From: Cyclobacterium sp.
GTDB taxonomy: Bacteria; Bacteroidota; Bacteroidia; Cytophagales; Cyclobacteriaceae
Length of the DNA: 64,000 nucleotides
Direction of reading: 5' to 3'
Assembly: GCF_014762705.1 (NCBI RefSeq)
Contig: NZ_JABURL010000119.1
Span: forward strand, 62,001 to 126,000
The notes below the pieces were generated by a model, which was given only the letters and a program-made list of their open reading frames with translations, was not told the DNA's origin and made no database searches. A program made the translations under genes and the position numbers. Within the stretch, counting starts at the first letter, position 1; every line of letters starts with the position of its first letter. Shown here in pieces: positions 45,693 through 56,600 of this stretch.

Positions 45693-46727
45693 ATGAAAAC
45701 CAAAGAGGATTTTTTAGCCAACCAGGAATTCGTAGCCTGGGTGAAGCAACCGAATGAGCAATTGGATGCTTACTGGTTCAGGTGGATGGCTGCTAATCCG
45801 GAGCAAAAAGAAGAATTAAAGAAAGCCAGGGAAATTCTGCTTCTTGTCCGCTACCCGGAGCACAGGGCCCCTGAAGGAGTCCGTGAGGAAATCCTACAGC
45901 AACTATTGAAAGATAAGAAGGTGAGACCAAAGAAGGTGAAAAAAAATAGCTCAGGCCGGCTGGGATTCCCCATCTGGAAAGGAGCTGGGCAATTTCAGCG
46001 GATTGCAGCCATATTGTTATTTAGTTTTGGGTTGGGATGGTGGCTTTCCAAACAACCAACAGAAACGATTCTGCTAGAAAATGATCCGGTATGGATTGAA
46101 AAAACAACCATGCCGGGAGAAAAACTGCAGCTGACATTGGGAGACGGTAGCCGGATATGGCTTAATGCCAACAGCAGTCTATTTTTTCCGCAGCCTTTTG
46201 ACTCCTTGGAAAGAAGGGTTCGACTGATTGGGGAGGCCTATTTTGAAGTGGAGAAAGATAGCTTAAAGCCCTTTCATGTAGAAACGAATGGATTGCTGAC
46301 CACGGTATTGGGAACGGCTTTTAATGTTCGGAATCAGCTTCAGACGACTATCGATATTTCGCTGGTATCCGGAAGCGTGAAGGTAGCAAAAAAGGCATCC
46401 GCTGAGCCCGTAATGTTGAAACCGGGTCAATCCCTGCACCATGAGGTCGCATCAGGACGGCAAAAAGTAGCAAGTTTTGATCCAAATCTGGTTCTGGCCT
46501 GGAAAGAGGGCTGGATTCGATTTGAAAGTGCTAATTTAAAAGAGGTGCTGAAGACCCTGGAAGACTGGTATGGGGTAAAGTTTATGTTAAAAAACGAAGC
46601 ACCTGCATCCTGGCAGTTTTCAGGAGAGTACAAGGAGCAGACCTTGGAAGAGGTATTGCGCAGTATGGCCTATATACAGGGCTTTCAATTCAATATAGAA
46701 GAAAAGGTAGTTTATTTAAAATTTTAG
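45693..46727 (+). CDS. FecR family anti-sigma regulator 2
   Basis: A 344-residue FecR-type inner-membrane anti-sigma factor. The cytosolic N-terminus is followed by a basic stretch (KKVRPKKVKKNSS) and one transmembrane helix (about 105-122, RIAAILLFSFGLGWWLS). The periplasmic FecR domain shows LTLGDGSRIWLNANSSLFFP and LIGEAYFEVEKDSLKPF, and the DUF4974 end shows FESANLKEVLKTLEDWYGVK. It is paired with the sigma gene at 44681 and with SusC 2, which has the matching STN domain. Confidence 0.9.
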   Translation: MKTKEDFLANQEFVAWVKQPNEQLDAYWFRWMAANPEQKEELKKAREILLLVRYPEHRAPEGVREEILQQLLKDKKVRPKKVKKNSSGRLGFPIWKGAGQFQRIAAILLFSFGLGWWLSKQPTETILLENDPVWIEKTTMPGEKLQLTLGDGSRIWLNANSSLFFPQPFDSLERRVRLIGEAYFEVEKDSLKPFHVETNGLLTTVLGTAFNVRNQLQTTIDISLVSGSVKVAKKASAEPVMLKPGQSLHHEVASGRQKVASFDPNLVLAWKEGWIRFESANLKEVLKTLEDWYGVKFMLKNEAPASWQFSGEYKEQTLEEVLRSMAYIQGFQFNIEEKVVYLKF

Positions 46728-46753
46728 AACGATGGTATACATACATGCTCCAT

Positions 46754-46783
46754 AAAAAAAGCCGGTTGGCAAAACCAACCGGC
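46754..46783 (+). promoter_or_regulatory. A-tract and hairpin between FecR 2 and SusC 2
   Basis: Seven A (46754-46760) are followed at once by a nine-base-pair GC-rich stem, GCCGGTTGG (46761-46769) with CCAACCGGC (46775-46783), and a five-base loop. As in the other two modules no T-run follows on the plus strand, and the element lies 93 bases before the SusC start. Confidence 0.7.
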
Positions 46784-46875
46784 CCTGAGCTGGTCTGAAG
46801 ATGGTGCACATTGGGGAATGGGGCCATCAATAGACCAGGCCTATTGAAATTAATTTCCAATAAACACTCAAAATT

Positions 46876-49800
46876 ATGAAAAATAAATTACTAACGGCAA
46901 TCCTCATGTTGTCCAAAGGCTTTCTATATGGCTTAATTTTACAAATGCTGTTGGTCAATTTTGCCAGCATCATGCAGGCAAAGGGCCAATACAAACGTAT
47001 AGAAGAGGTAAATATCCATTTATCAGCGCAGGCACTTAGTGTCCGGCAATTTTTTAAAGAAGTAGAAAGAAACACCCCTTTTAAGTTTGCCTACGAGAAT
47101 CAGGGATTAGATAAATCCCAAATTATCCAATTTAAGAACGAAACTGGAACGGTTGAAGACCGGCTAAAAGATGCCGGTCAACAGCTAGGTTTGAGTTTTA
47201 GGCAAATGAATCATACAATTGATGTGGTCTTCAGGAGTCAGTCGGAGGTTGACGTTTTAGCTGAATTAGAGTTAAGGCCGATTACGGGAACGGTGACGGA
47301 TGAAAATGGCGAGCCCATACCCGGGGTCACGGTATTTGTTCCGGGCACTACCAACGGCACAGCAACCGACTTGATGGGGAAATATTCCATTGATGTTCCG
47401 GAAGGTTCGACGCTGTCTTTCTCCTATATTGGGTTCATTACCCAAAGCATTGAAGTAGGAAACCAAAGTGTATTGGATATTGTGCTGGAAGAGGATGTGA
47501 CCTCTATGGATGAGGTTGTAGTCATTGGTTATGGTACCGCAAAGAAAAGTGACTTGACTGGATCTGTTTCCAGAATTTCTATGGAAGATAAATCCAGACA
47601 AGCCAATGTTAACCTATTTCAGGCGTTAATTGGAGCGTCTGCTGGAGTAAACCTTGAATCAAGGGGAGGAGCTTCCAGCGAGCCGGAAATATCAATAAGA
47701 GGTAAAACTTCACTCTCTGCATCAGACGGACCATTGATCGTTTTGGATGGTGTAATTTATAATGGCAGCATTTCTAACTTAAATGTTAATGATGTAGAGA
47801 CCATTGATGTTCTCAAGGATGCCAGTGCTGCTGCCGTATATGGTTCCAGATCTGCTAATGGGGTTTTGTTGATTACTACCAAAAAAGGAAAATCTGAAAA
47901 GCCCATCATTTCCTTTGGAATGTATACAGGGTTTCAGGATATGACCAATAATCCTATGCGTGTTATGAATTCCGATGAATTTGCAAATCGTTTGGTAGAT
48001 TGGGACCATCAGAGCAAAGTTTACGCTTGGTATAAAACCAATCCTACCAATGCAGAAGGAAAACCACAAAGACCTGATTTAACCAACCCTGAAACGGTAG
48101 CTTCTTATTTAAGAACCTTTGAAGAACAACAGAATTACCTGGCAGGTAATGAAATCAACTGGGTAGATGAGGTATTACAGATTGCGCCAATGCAAAATTA
48201 CAATCTAAGCCTTCAAGGGAGGACAGACCGTTCTAATTATTATATCTCCGGCTCTTTTACAGAGGTGGAAGGTATTCAGGTTAATGATAAGTTCAAGCGT
48301 ATAACCCTTCGAAGCAATGTGGAAAGTGAAATTACGGACTGGCTGACTTTTGGCTTAAACGCAAGCTATAGTACAAGGGATAATTCGGGTATTCCGACAA
48401 GCCTTGCCAATGCCAGGGTAGCAAGTCCCTTGGTAAATAATTATATTGGAGAATCCAACTATGATATTTTTCTTGGAGGGGAGTTGTTCCAACCTTACCC
48501 TCTAGTGTATAAGTACATTGACAATTCAGATATTACCAATGAGTTGTTCGCCGTAGGGAGGTTAAAGGTATCCATTCCCTGGATAGAAGGCCTTAAATAT
48601 GAATTCAATTATTCTCATGTTTACTCCAATCGGAACAACAACACTTTTCATTCGAGTTCTACTCCTTCCGGAGTTTCCAATAGAGGGTTAGCCATTAAGA
48701 ATCCTTCAGAGTCCAGAGACTGGAATCTCAACAACATAATTAATTATTCCAGTACCTTCGGTGACCATCAGGTGAATTCTACCTTATTATTTAGTAGAGA
48801 AGGGAGAACAGGAAATGCATCCACACTCACAGCATCGGGTTTTGAAAATGAAATTCTCGGTTATAATAATATTGGCTTGGGTGAGGTGGTCACGGGTAAT
48901 TCTTCTGCCTATGAAGAAAACAGTTTATCCTATATGGCTCGGGTCAATTATAGTTTTCTTTCCAGGTATATGTTTACCGGAACAGTACGTCGTGACGGGT
49001 TTTCTGGATTTGGAGCAGGAAATAAGTGGGCAACCTTCCCATCTGCTTCAGTGGCTTGGGTAATTACTGACGAACCTTTTCTTGGCAACATGGATATCTA
49101 TGTTAAATTAAGGACTTCCTATGGTAAAAATGGTAATCAAGGTATAGGCCGGTATTCAAGTTTGTCCAGGATGGGTACCCGATATTATGTGTTTGGTCAA
49201 TCTACTGCCATTGGGCTTTATCCGAGTAATCTAGGTAATGTAAATTTGGCCTGGGAAACGACTACTTCCTATAACTTGGGACTAGATTTTGGCTTTTGGC
49301 AGAATAGGATTACCGGTACGCTCAATGCCTACACTGCAAATACAACAGATGTGTTGGTTTTAAGGCAACTTCCGAGAACTGCAGGTTATGCAAATATCTG
49401 GACAAATATAGGTGGACTAAAAAACAAAGGGATTGAGTTTGATTTGAGATCTATAAATATGGATGGACCTATTCGATGGGAAACCAATTTTATTTTCGCC
49501 GTAAATAGAGATAAAATCACCAAATTGTATGGTGGAGAAGATGACAACGATATCGGGAATGGATGGTTTGTAGGTGAATCGATCAGTGCTATTTACGATT
49601 ATCAAATGGCCGGGGGAGTTTGGACAGAGGAAGAATTTTTTAGTGGTAACACATTAGATGGTTGGTACCCTGGACAGTTCCGTTATGTAGATCAAAATGG
49701 TGATGGAGAAATTGACCCAACTAATGACAGAACGGTTATCGGATATGAAGCTCCGAGCTATAGGTTCAGCCTGAACAATAGCTTTACATATAACAATTTA

Positions 49801-50214
49801 ACGCTTTCTATTTTTATTAACTCAATTCAAGGAGGTAGAAATTATTACCAGTCTGACAATGCTGAGATAATAAATCCTCTCTATTACTTTCCGGATAGAA
49901 GAAATAATTCCGCTGTTAATCCATACTGGACACCGGAAAATCCAACATCCAATACTACCGGTATTTATAATGTCCCTCTTCGTCAGAGCGGTATTTATCA
50001 AAGTAGGAGCTTTGTTAGGTTACAGGATATCTCATTAGGTTATACGTTCAGACAAAGCCTTTTGGATAAACTAAACTTACGGTCTGCTCAGGTTTATATT
50101 TCCAGCAAAAACTCTTATGTGTGGACAAAATGGCAGGGATGGGATCCTGAAACTGGTATTAGTGATACGCCACTAATGAGAAATTTCATTCTAGGTTTGA
50201 ATCTTAGTTTGTAA
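46876..50214 (+). CDS. SusC/RagA-type TonB-linked outer-membrane transporter 2
   Basis: A 1112-residue TonB-dependent glycan importer. The order is signal peptide, STN domain (IHLSAQALSVRQFFKEVERN), beta domain (TGTVTDENGEPIPGVTVFVP), the plug start DEVVVIGYGTAKKSDLTGSV, and the barrel ending in a Phe/Leu-rich strand (NFILGLNLSL). It pairs with SusD 2. Together with the sigma and FecR 2 it is a complete sensing unit. It is less similar to SusC 1 and 3 in the plug (RGGASSEPEISIRGKTSLSA), so it probably binds a different ligand. Confidence 0.95.
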   Translation: MKNKLLTAILMLSKGFLYGLILQMLLVNFASIMQAKGQYKRIEEVNIHLSAQALSVRQFFKEVERNTPFKFAYENQGLDKSQIIQFKNETGTVEDRLKDAGQQLGLSFRQMNHTIDVVFRSQSEVDVLAELELRPITGTVTDENGEPIPGVTVFVPGTTNGTATDLMGKYSIDVPEGSTLSFSYIGFITQSIEVGNQSVLDIVLEEDVTSMDEVVVIGYGTAKKSDLTGSVSRISMEDKSRQANVNLFQALIGASAGVNLESRGGASSEPEISIRGKTSLSASDGPLIVLDGVIYNGSISNLNVNDVETIDVLKDASAAAVYGSRSANGVLLITTKKGKSEKPIISFGMYTGFQDMTNNPMRVMNSDEFANRLVDWDHQSKVYAWYKTNPTNAEGKPQRPDLTNPETVASYLRTFEEQQNYLAGNEINWVDEVLQIAPMQNYNLSLQGRTDRSNYYISGSFTEVEGIQVNDKFKRITLRSNVESEITDWLTFGLNASYSTRDNSGIPTSLANARVASPLVNNYIGESNYDIFLGGELFQPYPLVYKYIDNSDITNELFAVGRLKVSIPWIEGLKYEFNYSHVYSNRNNNTFHSSSTPSGVSNRGLAIKNPSESRDWNLNNIINYSSTFGDHQVNSTLLFSREGRTGNASTLTASGFENEILGYNNIGLGEVVTGNSSAYEENSLSYMARVNYSFLSRYMFTGTVRRDGFSGFGAGNKWATFPSASVAWVITDEPFLGNMDIYVKLRTSYGKNGNQGIGRYSSLSRMGTRYYVFGQSTAIGLYPSNLGNVNLAWETTTSYNLGLDFGFWQNRITGTLNAYTANTTDVLVLRQLPRTAGYANIWTNIGGLKNKGIEFDLRSINMDGPIRWETNFIFAVNRDKITKLYGGEDDNDIGNGWFVGESISAIYDYQMAGGVWTEEEFFSGNTLDGWYPGQFRYVDQNGDGEIDPTNDRTVIGYEAPSYRFSLNNSFTYNNLTLSIFINSIQGGRNYYQSDNAEIINPLYYFPDRRNNSAVNPYWTPENPTSNTTGIYNVPLRQSGIYQSRSFVRLQDISLGYTFRQSLLDKLNLRSAQVYISSKNSYVWTKWQGWDPETGISDTPLMRNFILGLNLSL

Positions 50215-50256
50215 GAATTCAGCTTAATTAAGTGATATTTGATAAATAAGGAAAAA

Positions 50257-51972
50257 ATGAATATAAATATAAAAATTCTTGCAGTAAATTCTTTGCTGAT
50301 CGGCGCTTTTGCGCTGGTTATATTTACGTCCTGTAATGATGATATTTTGGACGAAAAACCACTTGATTTCCTGTCACCCGACAATGCATATTTAACTGAA
50401 GCAGGCGCCTTACAAGGAATAACAGCTATACATGATCGTGTCAGGTCTGCCTATTATTCGTTTGGTGAATTTGGAGTGATGAATTGGGCAACCCATGGAT
50501 CTGATTTGGGTTACAATGGTGAAACCCCTGGACCGGGTGGACCCTATTTAAATTCCTATTCGGACATGACGCCCGTTTGGAGGAATGTAATCGCTACTTG
50601 GAATGTTGGATTTGAAATTATTCAATGGGCAAATGTATTGATTGACAGGGTAGAGATGGCCGATCCAGTGGTGTTTGCAGAAGGAGAAACAGGTAAAAAT
50701 AAATACATCGCTGAGGCAAGGTTTTTCCGGGCGTTTGCTTACAGGTATTTGGTTTCCACATACGGAGATATTCCTTTATTAACAGAACCAATAAACTCGG
50801 CTAGGGCAGATTTTATTAGGAACCCAGTAGCAGATATTCACAATTTGATGGTCGAAGATTTTCAATATGCTGCCAACAATTTACCAGAACCTGGTGAAGA
50901 AGATGCCCCGGGAAGGATTACTCAAGGTCCTGCGTGGCATTACCTTGCGGAAACTTACCTTGAGCAGGATGATTTCGAAAATGCCGTGGATGCGGCAACA
51001 AATGTGATTGATGACTTTGAGTATGATTTGATGACAAGTCGTTTTGGGACAAAACTTGGCAATGATGTTTTTGGCTCTGGGGATGTATTCTTTGACCTTT
51101 TCGGTTTCGGGAATCATAACTTGCCGGAAAATACCGAAGCCATGTGGGTAATTCAAGCTGAGCCATTTATTATTGGAGGCGGCCAGATAGCCAGCGCTTA
51201 TATTTTTGGACCTCGCTATTTTGATATTGGCTTAACTCCGGATGGTAAAAAGGGATTCCAGGGAGAATTATACAATGGAATGTATACTGGATATTCTGAT
51301 ACCTTGAGTCGTCCCACAGCAAATTGCAGAGGAACCAGCTTGGTTTATTATGATGTATGGAAAGATAACTGGGACATTGATATAAGAAATGCGGAGCACA
51401 ATTTGAAGAGAAATTTTTATTTTGATTCACCGGAATCTGTTTATGATAAACAAAAGATAGATTTCAGCCTATACGATCCACCACGACCTGATCCAATAGC
51501 GGACACTTGTAAAATCATATTCCCTATCCATATTAAATTTACAGATCCGTTAAATTATTTCTTGCAACCAAACCGTTCGGGAGGTGGAATTACTCATAAG
51601 GACTGGTATGCATTGCGTTTTGCAGAAACCTTGCTTCTCAGAGCCGAAGCCTATTTGGAATTAGGGAACAAAGTCATGGCAGCTGAGGATGTGAATAGGG
51701 TTAGGCAACGTTCCCTTGCAACTCCTGTTTCAGCCTCGGACATAGACATGGATTTCTTATTGGATGAACGTGTTCGGGAATTGTATGGTGAAGAATGGAG
51801 GCTTATTATATTGAGGCGGACCGGAAAACTCCTGGAAAGGGTAAGGGCATACAATGATAACCCGCTTGTTCCTGGAGCAGCCATTGAGGAACACAATTTC
51901 CATTGGCCAATACCACAGGACCAAATTGATTTAAATGTTGATGCTGATTTTCCCCAAAATGCGGGATATTAA
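50257..51972 (+). CDS. SusD/RagB-type lipoprotein 2
   Basis: A 571-residue surface lipoprotein, partner of SusC 2. The signal ends in LVIFTSCND with the lipobox Cys. It is longer than the other two SusD proteins by about 90 residues, with an insertion-rich middle. Typical features are AEARFFRAFAYRYLVSTYGD and the C-terminus HWPIPQDQIDLNVDADFPQN. A TTG at 50239 is possible but ATG 50257 is preferred. A strong terminator follows at 52056. Confidence 0.93.
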   Translation: MNINIKILAVNSLLIGAFALVIFTSCNDDILDEKPLDFLSPDNAYLTEAGALQGITAIHDRVRSAYYSFGEFGVMNWATHGSDLGYNGETPGPGGPYLNSYSDMTPVWRNVIATWNVGFEIIQWANVLIDRVEMADPVVFAEGETGKNKYIAEARFFRAFAYRYLVSTYGDIPLLTEPINSARADFIRNPVADIHNLMVEDFQYAANNLPEPGEEDAPGRITQGPAWHYLAETYLEQDDFENAVDAATNVIDDFEYDLMTSRFGTKLGNDVFGSGDVFFDLFGFGNHNLPENTEAMWVIQAEPFIIGGGQIASAYIFGPRYFDIGLTPDGKKGFQGELYNGMYTGYSDTLSRPTANCRGTSLVYYDVWKDNWDIDIRNAEHNLKRNFYFDSPESVYDKQKIDFSLYDPPRPDPIADTCKIIFPIHIKFTDPLNYFLQPNRSGGGITHKDWYALRFAETLLLRAEAYLELGNKVMAAEDVNRVRQRSLATPVSASDIDMDFLLDERVRELYGEEWRLIILRRTGKLLERVRAYNDNPLVPGAAIEEHNFHWPIPQDQIDLNVDADFPQNAGY

Positions 51973-52055
51973 ATATTTTTTTTGGAATGGATCGAATACC
52001 AGGGTTAAAAAAACAATAAACACTTAGTCTTTATCTGGTAGCCATTCGGGTTTCA

Positions 52056-52095
52056 TTCCGGAGGAGATAACTCGGTTTTCCTCCGGAAATTTTTA
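52056..52095 (+). terminator. Intrinsic terminator of module 2
   Basis: A perfect ten-base-pair stem, TTCCGGAGGA (52056-52065) with TCCTCCGGAA (52079-52088), and a 13-base loop are followed by ATTTTTA. It lies 84 bases after SusD 2 and should end the sigma-FecR-SusC-SusD transcript. Confidence 0.78.
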
Positions 52096-52316
52096 AAGGT
52101 ACCTTGAGGATGTAAAATGTGACGGCGAGAAATTTTGTAGTTTTGAGAAAATAGGGCTTAGAAATTATGATAGATTTTAATAAAATTTTCTTTTAGTTGG
52201 TATCCCAATTTCTTATTCGTTGAAACGTTAGTTTTCGGAATGACGATATAATTGGTTTTTAGGGACGTTCTTAAATCGAGCTCTCACGCCTGCAAAGCTG
52301 TTTTAGGTAATTTTTT

Positions 52317-52351
52317 TTGAAAATAGTCCAAAAATAAAGGATAGATTTTTG
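52317..52351 (+). promoter_or_regulatory. Candidate Bacteroidota promoter before FecR 3
   Basis: A TTG at 52317-52319 (end of a T-run) and TAGATTTTTG at 52342-52351 resemble the -33 (TTTG) and -7 (TAnnTTTG) elements of Bacteroidota promoters, at roughly the right distance. The -7 element has two extra bases, so the match is imperfect. Confidence 0.3.
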
Positions 52352-52386
52352 GTTTGTCCGACACATATCCATGAAAACATGCCTAA

Positions 52387-53478
52387 ATGGATATTTACAA
52401 CGATACAGTCAAAGGCCTTGTACTAAACCCGGAGTTTAGGAAATGGGTATTAAATCCAAGTCCCGAACGTAATAACACCTGGAAGCACTATTTGTCCACT
52501 AACCCCACATTTGTGAAGGATGTGGAGCTGGCCAGGGAACTTATTCTGGAGTTGTTTTCAAACCAATACCCACTTCAGGATAAGGAATATAAGGAGATCT
52601 GGGACAAAATAGAGACCAAAACCACTAAAGAAGACCAACAAAAGCAATTCGCAAAAGTAGTGCCTATCAGGCAAGGGATGGTAAAAGAGAAGCCCAGTAG
52701 CGGTCAGGATTTTTTTCAGATTGGGTATTTTTGGCGAATTGCATCCATATTGCTGATATCTTTGGGTTTAGGATTTTTAGCGAGCCGCAATACGCTGCCT
52801 GAAACAACTGAAGAGATACCCCAACCCGTAAAAAATGTTGTTTTCAATAACCCTCCCGGCGTAAAGTCCAGTATATCCCTGGCCGATGGTACAAGGGTGA
52901 TGCTCAATGCGGGAAGTAGTTTATCCTATGAGGAGAACAGATTCAAAGCCGTTCGGGATGTTTTTTTGGAAGGTGAGGCCTTTTTTGAAGTTGCCCATGA
53001 CCCAAATCGGCCCTTTACGGTAAATGCGGGAGGGGTCAAAACTACTGCACTGGGCACCTCCTTTAATATCATGGCCTATAAGGATGAAAAACAAATGGTA
53101 TCCCTGCTCACCGGAAAGGTATCTATTGAGCTGCCAAATTCAAGTAATGAAAAGATTTTACTGGCTCCAAAAGAGGCAATAAGTATTGGTCCGGACAAAA
53201 TACAGGTTTCCTTGGATAAATTTGATGAAGAAGCTATCCTGGCCTGGACCAGAAAAACCATCGTGTTTGATGATACAAAGTTGGCGGAAGCCATCAGGGC
53301 TCTGGAAAACTGGTATGGAGTCAGATTTCACTTTCAAAACCAACCTAAGCCCGGGATGAACCTTTCGGGGAAATTCCACAATGAGACACTGGAAAACTTG
53401 CTGGAAGGCCTGAGCTATACGGCAGGGCTGGAATTCATAATTGAAAAGGACCAGGTCAGCATAAAATTCAAACAGTAA
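52387..53478 (+). CDS. FecR family anti-sigma regulator 3
   Basis: A 363-residue FecR protein. The transmembrane helix is at about 118-138 (YFWRIASILLISLGLGFLAS), followed by the FecR domain (SSISLADGTRVMLNAGSSLS, FLEGEAFFEVAHDPNRPF) and DUF4974 (FDDTKLAEAIRALENWYGVR). No sigma gene adjoins it, unlike FecR 2. It leads module 3 and is followed by the A-tract/hairpin element and SusC 3. Confidence 0.9.
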   Translation: MDIYNDTVKGLVLNPEFRKWVLNPSPERNNTWKHYLSTNPTFVKDVELARELILELFSNQYPLQDKEYKEIWDKIETKTTKEDQQKQFAKVVPIRQGMVKEKPSSGQDFFQIGYFWRIASILLISLGLGFLASRNTLPETTEEIPQPVKNVVFNNPPGVKSSISLADGTRVMLNAGSSLSYEENRFKAVRDVFLEGEAFFEVAHDPNRPFTVNAGGVKTTALGTSFNIMAYKDEKQMVSLLTGKVSIELPNSSNEKILLAPKEAISIGPDKIQVSLDKFDEEAILAWTRKTIVFDDTKLAEAIRALENWYGVRFHFQNQPKPGMNLSGKFHNETLENLLEGLSYTAGLEFIIEKDQVSIKFKQ

Positions 53479-53522
53479 CCCAAAAAATCACTGCCTATGG
53501 AAAACTAATTCAAAATAACATC

Positions 53523-53553
53523 AAAAAAACCGAAGGTGCTGTAACACCTTCGG
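53523..53553 (+). promoter_or_regulatory. A-tract and hairpin between FecR 3 and SusC 3
   Basis: Seven A (53523-53529) are followed directly by a nine-base-pair stem, CCGAAGGTG (53530-53538) with CACCTTCGG (53545-53553), and a six-base loop. It is the third example of the same layout and lies 95 bases before the SusC start. Confidence 0.7.
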
Positions 53554-53648
53554 AAGTAGTTAAACATCGGGGCATTTGACGCTAATCAGTACCCGATGCC
53601 AGTTTATTCAACCATTTACACAATAGCCAAAATAAACCATGTAAAGAT

Positions 53649-56600
53649 ATGAAAAATCTTATACTTAGGCATGTTATACGCATGAGCAAATTATTTACCT
53701 ATGCTTTTCTTTTCCAGTGTTTGACCATGGGCTTTTTATTAGCCTCGAATGGCAATGCCCAGATCAAAAGCATAGATGAGGTAGTCGTCAGGCTGCCCCT
53801 GGAAGGGGTCCCGGTCAAGGATGCATTCAAGAAGATTGAAGCAGCATCCGATTTCACCTTTGTTTATCTCACAAGGGAAGTCAGGAATTTGCCTCCAGTT
53901 TCCGTTGAGGATAAGAACCAAAGCCTCTATGAGGTATTGGTGGCGATAGCCCGGCAATCCGGATTGGATTTCAAGCAAATTAACCATAATATCCATGTAC
54001 AGACCTCCAGGAAGGGACAGGCAGAACCCATCGTTTCAGTTTCTAAATTTGAAGTAGAAATAAGGGGAACAGTAACCGATGAAAACGGCGATCCGATTCC
54101 CGGGGCCACGGTATTGATTGAAGGCACCACTACGGGTACTGCCACGGACATCGATGGCAATTTTAGCCTGGAAGCAGAAGAAGGGTCGGTATTGTTGATT
54201 TCCTTTATCGGCTACCAGTCCCAGCGCATTACGGTGGGGAACCAAACGGATTTTTCCATCACGCTCCTGGAAGATCAATCGTCCCTGGAAGAAGTAGTGG
54301 TGGTGGGCTATGGAACGCAGCAGAAGTCTGATTTAAGTGGAGCGGTTTCTTCAGTAAAAGGTGAAGACATGCAAAAGACGCCTGCAAATACTTTGATTCA
54401 ATCCATGCAGGGAAGAGCGGCAGGGGTGGATATAAGAGCAGCCTCGAATGCACCTGGAGGAGGAATGAAAATAAGAATCAGGGGAACCAATTCGATTAAC
54501 GCCTCCAGTGATCCCTTGTATGTGATTGATGGTTTTCCTATAGATAATATCAATACCACGCCAGGTGGGGCAGGAAACAATGCATTGGCTGCAGACCCTC
54601 TTTCCTCCATTAGTCCAAGTGAAATTGAATCTATTGAAATATTAAAGGATGCTTCTGCTACTGCCATTTATGGAGCCAGAGGTGCTAATGGGGTAGTGTT
54701 GATTACCACAAAAAGAGGGAAGTTAGGAAGTGTTAAAATTGACTTTGATTATTCATTAAATATTGCAAATGTCAGAAAAAAACTAGATTTGGCCAATGCC
54801 GAAGAACTGGCCATTCTTACCAATGAATGGGCAATAAATAATAATCAACCGCTGATATATGATGGGATAAATAAACCTCTGCCAGAAGAATTGGGAGAAG
54901 GGACTGATTGGCAAGATCAGATTTTCAGAACTGCACTTACCCACTCCTATAATCTTTCTCTTTCCGGGGGAACAGAAAATACCAAATACCTTGTCTCAGG
55001 AAATTATTTTGACCAGGAGGGTATCATCATCGAATCGAATTTCAAGAGAGGAGGTTTAAAATTCAATTTAGACCAAAAAATAAATAAGAGGGTAAAAGCC
55101 GGGATTAATTTGAATGTAAATAAATCTGTCAATGATGCCGTTCCTTCAGACGGAAGTGGCTTTCAGCATGATTCTCCTTTGTGGAACGCATTGACGACTA
55201 CTCCTGTGATTTCGGTTTTTGATGAGGACGGAAATTATCTTCATAATCATGATGAAACGGTTAAAATACTGGAAAATCCTGTTTCCATCGCAAAAACACG
55301 TACAGATATCACCGAAACCACCAGGGTATTAAGTAATGCATTTGTAGTTTTCAATATTATTGAGGGTCTTGACTTCAAGACCAATTTCGGCACAGATGTG
55401 ATCAATTCCAAACGTGATGTATACATTCCCAATACTGCAGAAACACAAGCGCTTCCCAATTTGGGAGTTGCATCAATTGGAACCATTCAAAGTAACAACT
55501 GGCTTCAGGAATATACCTTGTCATACAATAGTGATTTTGGCTCAAAGCATAGGTTAAATGCGCTTTTGGGATATACAATTCAAACCAGAGAGACCGAAAG
55601 TGTATTAAGCAGAACAGACGAATTCTTTACCAATAAGCTTAAATACAATAATTTAGGAATTGGAGCTAATCCCAGGCCTTCTGAAAGTAATGCGGTAAAT
55701 ACTGCTTTGTTATCTTACATTGGCAGATTAAATTACATTTATAATGATAAATATATTTTTACTGGTACTGTAAGGAGGGATGGGTCATCTAAATTTGGTG
55801 CTGAAAATAAATGGGGGGTATTCCCTTCGGCAGCATTTGCATGGAGGATTGGTGATGAAGAAATTTTTAAACAATTAAATACCATCGATGATTTAAAAAT
55901 AAGGTCTTCTTACGGATTAACCGGAAATGAAAATATCAGTCCCTACTCTTCATTGGCCCTATATAATACTACAAGGCCAATCATCGATGGGACTCCTGTA
56001 ATTGGTTTGGTGCCTAATAGAATCCCTAACCCGGATTTGAAATGGGAAAAAACAGCCCAATTCAATGTAGGTTTGGATGCTTCATTTGCAGAGGGAAGGG
56101 TTAATTTCTCGGCTGACTACTATATCAAAAAAACAGAGGATCTATTGTTAAATGTTACTATTCCTAATCAATCAGGTTACGGAACATCAGTCCAGAATAT
56201 TGGATCCGTGGAAAATAAGGGTTTTGAGTTCCAGGTTGGGGTAAACAATTCATTTGGAGAACTGGTTTGGAATTCTTCTTTTAACATCTCCTTCAATAGA
56301 AATAAGTTGCTTTCTTTAGCAGAAGGAACAGATCGACTTCTTTTTGGAATTGGAAGAGGAGAATCCGCTCATGGCCGTTCAGTTGCGCTACCCGGGCAAC
56401 CGTTAGGTTTATTTTATGGTTACAGGTTTGCAGGTATTTGGCAGACAGAAGAAGAAATTATTGCGGCTGGAAATACGGTGGGGGGCATCAATAGACCAGG
56501 ATTACCCAAATATGCCGATTTGAATGGGGATGGTTTTCGACAGAATGATGATGACAGGGAGATAATTGGAGATCCCAATCCAGATTTTATTTATGGGTTT

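Larger units (their letters stand above)
51973..52386. other. Intergenic region between modules 2 and 3
   Basis: About 410 bases. It holds the terminator of module 2 and, near the right end, a candidate promoter for module 3. The rest is AT-rich without a gene. Confidence 0.4.
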
